From JAWWBL01 sp033720975 (GTDB lineage: Bacteria; Actinomycetota; Acidimicrobiia; Spongiisociales; ZC4RG35): DNA of 17,103 nucleotides. The translations under genes were made by a program, and so were the position numbers. Of this stretch, positions 12,209 through 17,103 are shown piece by piece (position 1 is the first letter of the stretch; each line of letters starts with the position of its first letter). The notes under the pieces were generated by a model, which saw only the letters and a program-made list of their open reading frames with translations, did not search any database and had not been told where the DNA came from. The DNA lies in the NCBI GenBank assembly GCA_033720975.1, contig JAWWBL010000035.1:1-17103 (forward strand). The letters run 5' to 3'.

Positions 12209-14416
12209 ATGGCGACCGAGACCGCCTACCGAACATGCCCACTTTGCGAGGCGACCTGTGGCCTCGAGATCACGCTGGAGAACGGAGCGGTGGGACGCAT
12301 CCGAGGCGACCGCGACGATGTCTTCTCCCATGGATTCATCTGCCCCAAGGGCTCCACTCTCAAACAGCTCGAAGCCGACCCCGACCGGCTTCGGGCGCCG
12401 ATGATCAGAGAAGGCTCGAAGTGGAGCGCGGCGTCTTGGGACGAGGCCTTTGCTCTGATCGAGGCGCGACTGATGCCGATGATCGCCGAGCGTGGCCCCG
12501 ACTCGGTCGGTGTCTACTTGGGCAACCCAAACGTGCACAACCTCGCGGGGATTCTCTACGGACGCGTGTTCTTGAAAGCGCTGCGCACGCGGAGCATCTT
12601 CACCGCAGCAACGGTCGACCAGATGCCAAAGCACGTGTCGAGCGGCCTCATGTTCGGTCACCCCGATCTGATTCCTGTGCCGGACATCGACCGCACCTCA
12701 TATCTGTTGATGCTGGGCGCCGACCCTTACGAGTCGAACGGGAGCCTCGCAACTGCACCGGACTGGCCGGGGCGCATGGAGGCGATCCTGGAGAGGGACG
12801 GCAAGGTGGTCGTCGTCGATCCCCGCCGTTCCAAGACCGCCGCACATGCCTCCGAGCACATCCCGATCCGGCCCGGGACAGACGCTTTGTTCCTGGCTGC
12901 GGTGGTCAACGTCTTGGCAGACGAAGGCCTGGTCGCCGACCTGCCGCCCTTCTATCGGGGCGCCGGAGAGGCACTAACTGCGTTGGATGCGTTGACACCC
13001 GAACGCGTTGCCGGTGCCACCGGGATCGGTCCCGCGACCACAAGGCGCATCGCCCGTGAGCTGGCTGCCGCGGAGTCTGCAGTGGTCTACGGCCGGGTGG
13101 GCACCCACACCGTCAGATTCGGCACTGTCTCGTCGTGGCTGGTCGACCTGCTGAACATCCTCACCGGGAACCTGGATCGGCCGGGCGGGGCGATGTTTCC
13201 ATCTCCTGCCCATTCTCAGCCCCGCTCCCGACGCGGCTTCCTCACCGGACGCTGGAAATCGCGTGTCCGCGGCCTCCCCGAAGTTCGGGGCGAGCTGCCC
13301 GTTTCCGCACTTGCCGAGGAGATCGAGACGCCAGGCGAAGGCCAGATCCGGGCCGTGGTGGTCATCGCCGGCAATCCCGTCCTGTCCACCCCCAACTCGG
13401 AGCGCCTTGACTCCGCCCTTTCACAACTGGACTTCATGGTCTCGGTCGACCTCTACAGAAACGAGACCAGCCGACACGCCGACGTCATCCTTCCGGCGAC
13501 ACCACCATTGCAGCGCAGCCACTACGACCTCGCTTTCACCGGCCTGGCAGTGCGCAACATCGCCAACTACTCCCCCGCTGTCCTCCCCGATGAGCTCGGG
13601 ATGACCGAGTGGGAAGTGCTCTGCAAGCTCGCCGGCATCGTCAGCGGCCAGGGATCTTCGGTCGAGGCGAGCCTCGTGGACGACTTCGCATTCACAACAT
13701 ACCTCCAGGGTCGTTTGAATGACTCCAAGTCGACGATCCACGGACGCGACATGTCCGAGATACTCGAGATGATCGGCGATCGTCGCGGCCCGGAGCGGTT
13801 CCTAGACCTGATGCTGCGCACCGGTCCGTACGGGGACCACTTCGGTGAGAACCGGGACGGCCTCACGCTTGCCGCTTTGGAGGCGGCGCCGCACGGAGTC
13901 GATTTGGGACCGCTGTCGCCCCGGCTCCCCGAGGCGTTGTGCACCCCGGACGGCACAGTTGACCTCGCTCCCCAGGCGATCATCGACGACTTGCCGAGGC
14001 TCGAAGAGACACTGGCCCATGCCAACGGCATGCTGCTGATCGGCCGTCGCCACGTGCGGTCGAACAACTCGTGGATGCACAACATCGACGTCCTGGTCAA
14101 GGGAAGGGAGCGCTGCACGCTGCTGATCCATCCTGAGGACGCGCTCCGCCTCGGCATCGAGAACGGCGGGTCGGCCGAGGTTGTCTCCAGTACCGGCAAA
14201 CTGGTCGCACCCGTGGAGGTGAAGGACTCGATGATGCCTGGTGTCGTCAGCCTCCCCCACGGTTGGGGTCATGACCTGGAGGGCACCGAATTGTCAATCG
14301 CCTCTTCCCGGCCGGGGGTCAACTTCAATGCCCTGAGCGACGAGACCGACATCGACCCTCTATCGGGCAACGCGACGCTCAACGCCATCCCGGTCACCGT
14401 CCGCCCGGCCGGTTAG
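12209..14416 (+). CDS. Molybdopterin oxidoreductase (DMSO reductase superfamily) with one 4Fe-4S cluster
   Basis: This 735-residue protein begins with the 4Fe-4S domain, ligands Cys10, Cys13, Cys17 and Cys45 (C-x2-C-x3-C-x27-C, ending GFICPKG). Then come the molybdopterin domain (YLLMLGADPYESNG, VVVVDPRRSKTAAHA, HIPIRPGTDALFLAAVVNVL, LLNILTGNLDRPGG, ADVILPATPPLQRSHYD) and a C-terminal MoCo dinucleotide-binding domain (LIGRRHVRSNNSWMHN, VSLPHGWGHD, VNFNALSDETDIDPLSG). No twin-arginine signal is present, so it should be cytoplasmic. In the segment where formate dehydrogenases and NasA-like enzymes place the Cys or Sec molybdenum ligand, it has VDQMPKHVSS (136-145) with no Cys. The substrate is therefore unknown; no partner subunit is adjacent. 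No clear ribosome site precedes the ATG. Confidence 0.92.
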   Translation: MATETAYRTCPLCEATCGLEITLENGAVGRIRGDRDDVFSHGFICPKGSTLKQLEADPDRLRAPMIREGSKWSAASWDEAFALIEARLMPMIAERGPDSVGVYLGNPNVHNLAGILYGRVFLKALRTRSIFTAATVDQMPKHVSSGLMFGHPDLIPVPDIDRTSYLLMLGADPYESNGSLATAPDWPGRMEAILERDGKVVVVDPRRSKTAAHASEHIPIRPGTDALFLAAVVNVLADEGLVADLPPFYRGAGEALTALDALTPERVAGATGIGPATTRRIARELAAAESAVVYGRVGTHTVRFGTVSSWLVDLLNILTGNLDRPGGAMFPSPAHSQPRSRRGFLTGRWKSRVRGLPEVRGELPVSALAEEIETPGEGQIRAVVVIAGNPVLSTPNSERLDSALSQLDFMVSVDLYRNETSRHADVILPATPPLQRSHYDLAFTGLAVRNIANYSPAVLPDELGMTEWEVLCKLAGIVSGQGSSVEASLVDDFAFTTYLQGRLNDSKSTIHGRDMSEILEMIGDRRGPERFLDLMLRTGPYGDHFGENRDGLTLAALEAAPHGVDLGPLSPRLPEALCTPDGTVDLAPQAIIDDLPRLEETLAHANGMLLIGRRHVRSNNSWMHNIDVLVKGRERCTLLIHPEDALRLGIENGGSAEVVSSTGKLVAPVEVKDSMMPGVVSLPHGWGHDLEGTELSIASSRPGVNFNALSDETDIDPLSGNATLNAIPVTVRPAG

Positions 14417-14513
14417 CCACCGTGTGGCCATAAACGGCCCATGAACCGCAAAACTGTTGGAAGGGATAGACGGTCCGCCTGGTTGGTAACCCGGGATCCA
14501 GGAGGTCAAAGTC

Positions 14514-14918
14514 ATGAGCTGGAACGACGACATCATCGACGAGTTCCGGGCCAACGAAGGCCGGGTCGGCGGCGTGTTCGAGGGGAAGCCTCTGCTTCTG
14601 CTCCATCACGTCGGCGCAAGAACCGGTGAGAAGAGGGTAAGCCCGCTGATGTATCAGCCGGTCGATGACGGTTACGCCGTATTCGCATCCCGGGGCGGCT
14701 CCCACCAGAACCCGGGGTGGTATCACAACCTCAAATCAAATCCGTCGACCACGGTTGAGGTTGGGACGGAGCGTTTCCCGGTTCGAGCCCGCGAGATTCA
14801 CGGCGAGGAGTACGAGCAGATCTGGTCCAAGCAGAAGGAGGATCACCCTCAGTTCGCCGCATACGAGCGCAAGACGAGCCGTGACCGCATCCCCGTTTTC
14901 GTTCTGGAAAAGGTCTAA
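14514..14918 (+). CDS. Deazaflavin (F420)-dependent nitroreductase family protein, Ddn-like
   Basis: AGGAGGT lies seven bases before the ATG. The 134-residue product matches the nitroreductase/DUF385 split-barrel family throughout: an N-terminal helix (NDDIIDEFRANEG), LLLLHHVGARTGEKRVSPLMY (about 27-47), VFASRGGSHQNPGWYHNLKSNP (about 57-77) and VEVGTERFPVRAREI. The GGSHQNPGWYHNL and ARTGEKR segments bind the F420 cofactor in Ddn. The family reduces quinones and various xenobiotics with F420H2, implying that the host makes F420. It follows the molybdenum enzyme by 97 bases and precedes the methyltransferase. Confidence 0.93.
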   Translation: MSWNDDIIDEFRANEGRVGGVFEGKPLLLLHHVGARTGEKRVSPLMYQPVDDGYAVFASRGGSHQNPGWYHNLKSNPSTTVEVGTERFPVRAREIHGEEYEQIWSKQKEDHPQFAAYERKTSRDRIPVFVLEKV

Positions 14919-14969
14919 CCGAACCACGTCGGGGCGATCGAGGCGGCCGGTTCCCTAGGGTGTGATGGC

Positions 14970-15539
14970 TTGAGGGATGACGTCGAACGCTGGTCGCCTC
15001 TGAAGGCGTTCTTCTACTCGCTCCGCTACCGCAACCCAAAGAGCAACCGGCTGGTCCTGGACATGGCCGAGCTCACCGAAAAAGACTTCTTTCTCGATGT
15101 GGGTTGTGGTCCTGGAGCTGCGCTGGAGTACGCAGCTTCCTCCGGGGCCAACGTGTTTGGGATCGATCCCAGCCCGTCGATGGTCGCCCGAGCCTCGACG
15201 AGAGTTCCTTCGGCCGACGTCAGGCTTGGCTCCGCGGAGACCATTCCATTCCCCGACAAATCGTTCACCGTCGTGGTCAACATCTCGTCGTTCCATCACT
15301 GGGTCGACCGCGAGGACGGGCTGAAGGAGATCTCGAGGATCCTGAAGCCGGAAGGGAGGCTGCTGGTCGCCGAGGGGGTCCTGACCGAAGGCGATGACGG
15401 CCATGGTCTCAGCCGCCAGGAAGCGGACATCCTCACGGTCCGCCTCTCCGAGCTGGGCTACGAAGACTGCTCGGTCGAGACGATCAGGGCCGGGTGGAGA
15501 CGCGAGTATTTCGTCATTCGCGGCTCGGTCCCCAAGTAG
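14970..15539 (+). CDS. Class I SAM-dependent methyltransferase (UbiE/Methyltransf_11-like)
   Basis: The 189-residue product has a Rossmann methyltransferase core: motif I FFLDVGCGPGAALEYA (about 40-55), GIDPSPSMVARA (acidic residue after beta 2), SAETIPFPDKSFTVVVNISSFHHW and EISRILKPEGRLLVAEG. It is short, lacking extra substrate-binding domains, so its substrate (small molecule, lipid or quinone) cannot be told. The start is a TTG at 14970 with only a weak AGGG upstream; no ATG lies before the core. The TTG overlaps a two-codon reading frame (ATG GCT TGA, 14965-14973). It is probably co-directional with, and possibly cotranscribed with, the nitroreductase upstream and the kinase downstream. 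Confidence 0.88.
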   Translation: MRDDVERWSPLKAFFYSLRYRNPKSNRLVLDMAELTEKDFFLDVGCGPGAALEYAASSGANVFGIDPSPSMVARASTRVPSADVRLGSAETIPFPDKSFTVVVNISSFHHWVDREDGLKEISRILKPEGRLLVAEGVLTEGDDGHGLSRQEADILTVRLSELGYEDCSVETIRAGWRREYFVIRGSVPK

Positions 15540-15581
15540 ACCCTCGTTTCAGTAACTCTGAGCGTCTGCCGATCTTGTGAT

Positions 15582-17048
15582 GTGCAATCCTTCACGTCCT
15601 CGAACCGGTCCGCCCGCAGGCCTTCAGCCATTTGGCTATCCGTGAGCGTCATCTGCGGGGTCCTCGCATTGGCCGCGGTCGCGGCCGCCGTCACCTATCA
15701 GCGAAACTCGACCAAGCCGATAGGTGAAGGAGAGGTCTTCGCCCGGGACGCGCACGCCGCGGCAGAGACGGTGGCGGACTCCGATGACCTCGGCACGGCA
15801 GTCCGGAAAGCACGCAATGCCCTCGAAGTGGAGGGTGTCTCCGTAGTCGACGATGAACTCACGGTCATTGCATCGAGCTCGCCGACCATGGTCGGTCAGA
15901 CCGTCTCAAACCCACTTCTCAGCTTCGGAGTGTCGAGTGGGCGCTTCATGGCCCTCGCCTCACCGATAGATGATGCGCTCCATATCGACGACGTGCCTGA
16001 ATGGCCTGCGGGCAGCGTCCTGTATCAAGTGGTGGCGCCGCTGGACAGCGGAGGCTCGATCTTGCTCCACTACGACCTCGCCGACCTTCTCTCACGAAGG
16101 AGCCAACCAGGAGATATCCAGTCCGAGACCCTGCAGCTGGTCGGGCTCGCTGCGGTATTCGCTCTGCTGGGCGGGGCAGTCGCCGTTGGGCATCTTCGTG
16201 CTGCTCGGCGCTATCGGGAAGTGGCCTGGGAATCCGAGGTCTTGAGGCGCCACTCGGAGGAGCTGGAGTCGGCGAACCGCGAGCTCCGTAAAGCCCGATC
16301 CCAAGCCGAGGCCGCCCTGGAGCTGGCTGAAGAGAAGATGAGGATTCGCTCGGAGTTCGTCCTGATGATCAACCACGAGTTGAGAACACCGCTGACCAGC
16401 GTTGTGACCGGAGCCGAGCTGCTCAGGGACGGGAGCCTCACCGGCGTCGACACCGAAGGTTTGCTGAACGGAATGGTGTCCGACGGCAGACGTCTCCAGG
16501 AGATCATCGACCAGATCCTCGCCGTCGCGCGGATTGAAAATCGAGGCCTGGCATACGAGCTGGCCGAGATCCCACTGGAGAAAGTGTGCGCCACGCTGCT
16601 CGAGTCACACTCAGCGTTGGAATCCGACCATGAGGACGTCGGCCACGACCCTGGCATCGTCGTGACAACCGACCTGAGCACGCTGGCAATAGTGGTCGCT
16701 TCGCTTGCCGACAATGCCATCACCCACGGCGCATACCGAGTCGGACTGACATGCGGGACCACCCCGACCGTCGAGCCTCAGGTCGTAGTGGGCGAGAAAC
16801 CGCCATCGGCCGTCTACGTCAAAGTGGCCGATGACGGACCCGGGATATCGCCTGACTTCTTGCCACGGATATTCGAGAAGTTCGAGAAGTCGGGGTTCAG
16901 CTCGGGCACCGGGCTGGGCCTCTACATGGTCCGGCTGATGGTCGAGGCCCTCGGAGGATCGGTTGGGGTCACCACGTCGCCGCAGGGAACCGAGTTCGAG
17001 ATCGCCGTTCCGGCGGTGTTCAGTGAGGAGATGGCATGGGCTGGATGA
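15582..17048 (+). CDS. Membrane sensor histidine kinase
   Basis: The start taken is the GTG at 15582; no clear ribosome site is visible. The 488-residue protein has one membrane helix at about 17-38, an extracytoplasmic sensor region (about 39-184, not recognised), a second helix (about 185-204), a coiled-coil linker (about 215-252), a HisKA domain with phospho-acceptor His265 in INHELRTPLTS, and a HATPase domain. The latter has the N box around Asn378 (SLADNAITHGA), the G1 box VADDGPGIS (415-423), the F box IFEKFEKS and the G2 box GTGLGLYMV (442-450). It is a complete kinase. The gap from the methyltransferase stop is 42 bases. No response regulator lies within the window; a lipoprotein gene overlaps its 3' end. 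Confidence 0.93.
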   Translation: MQSFTSSNRSARRPSAIWLSVSVICGVLALAAVAAAVTYQRNSTKPIGEGEVFARDAHAAAETVADSDDLGTAVRKARNALEVEGVSVVDDELTVIASSSPTMVGQTVSNPLLSFGVSSGRFMALASPIDDALHIDDVPEWPAGSVLYQVVAPLDSGGSILLHYDLADLLSRRSQPGDIQSETLQLVGLAAVFALLGGAVAVGHLRAARRYREVAWESEVLRRHSEELESANRELRKARSQAEAALELAEEKMRIRSEFVLMINHELRTPLTSVVTGAELLRDGSLTGVDTEGLLNGMVSDGRRLQEIIDQILAVARIENRGLAYELAEIPLEKVCATLLESHSALESDHEDVGHDPGIVVTTDLSTLAIVVASLADNAITHGAYRVGLTCGTTPTVEPQVVVGEKPPSAVYVKVADDGPGISPDFLPRIFEKFEKSGFSSGTGLGLYMVRLMVEALGGSVGVTTSPQGTEFEIAVPAVFSEEMAWAG

Positions 17049-17103
17049 GACGCGTCGCAACCATCCTTGGACTCGTCGCGCTTATCTCCGCCTGCCAGCC
17101 GGC
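17036..17103 (+). CDS. Lipoprotein, N-terminus only (cut by window edge)
   Basis: An ATG at 17036 (or in-frame ATG at 17045, which overlaps the kinase stop as ATGA) opens a frame to the window end. GAGGAG at 17025-17030 fits the first start with a five-base spacer. The peptide reads MGWMRRVATILGLVALISAC, a lipoprotein signal with the lipobox LISAC and lipid Cys at 20, then QPA. Nothing of the mature protein is visible. Overlap with the kinase suggests the two work together, for instance as an extracellular ligand sensor. Confidence 0.65.
   Translation, partial: MGWMRRVATILGLVALISACQP

Noticed and set aside
12136..13059. Plus-strand frame of 307 codons overlapping the start of the molybdopterin enzyme
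   Set aside because: Arg-rich, low-complexity translation typical of an alternative frame in GC-rich DNA; the other frame has the 4Fe-4S and pterin motifs.
13567..14199. Minus-strand frame of 210 codons inside the molybdopterin gene
   Set aside because: Ser/Arg-rich translation with no motifs, opposite a well-supported coding frame.
16211..16762. Minus-strand frame of 183 codons inside the histidine kinase gene
   Set aside because: Antisense shadow of the HisKA/HATPase region; Ser-rich with no recognisable domain.

Overview
The window is GC-rich, gene-dense DNA that looks like a high-GC actinobacterium. The evidence is a deazaflavin (F420)-type nitroreductase, a SigL-like ECF sigma factor with a zinc-type membrane anti-sigma, a class E sortase, a Ca-dodecin-type protein, many lipoproteins with Thr/Pro-rich linkers, and GTG/TTG starts. 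An uncultured Acidimicrobiia-like lineage would fit, but that placement is inference. I see no tRNA, rRNA, CRISPR array, insertion sequence or phage gene.

Left part (1-4862): a truncated secreted protein gene (-) diverges from an integral membrane protein gene (+), which converges on a fasciclin-domain gene (-) across a strong bidirectional terminator. Then comes the most coherent unit of the window, all on the minus strand. In transcription order it is a cupredoxin lipoprotein, a two-domain lipoprotein (DUF7282-like plus the 'secreted repeat' Lipoprotein_15 domain), a SigL-like ECF sigma factor, its anti-sigma factor and the fasciclin protein. The cupredoxin and two-domain lipoprotein genes each carry the same promoter-like pair, TGAACC and CGTATT, spaced 17 and 16 bases. 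In both the -10 box lies exactly 44 bases from the start codon. This suggests an autoregulated ECF regulon for cell-envelope copper/redox proteins.

Middle (4863-10447): an NAD(P)-binding SDR/DUF2867 protein (-) diverges from an AapJ-like amino-acid-binding lipoprotein (+) that has an extra coiled-coil stalk and no permease beside it. Next are a small dimeric alpha/beta-barrel protein (-), a small secreted His-rich protein (-), and a dodecin (+). The dodecin overlaps a four-helix membrane protein (+) that seems to lack a normal start codon. That membrane gene ends tail to tail, sharing a CTAG, with a DUF2652 cyclase-like/SRPBCC protein (-).

Right part (10467-17103): a class E sortase (-) lies downstream of a DUF4397 surface protein (-) that looks like its substrate, with a perfect 28-bp palindrome between them. 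A divergent run of plus-strand genes follows: a molybdopterin oxidoreductase with one 4Fe-4S cluster, a Ddn-like nitroreductase, a SAM methyltransferase, a sensor histidine kinase without an adjacent response regulator, and the first codons of a lipoprotein gene overlapping the kinase end.
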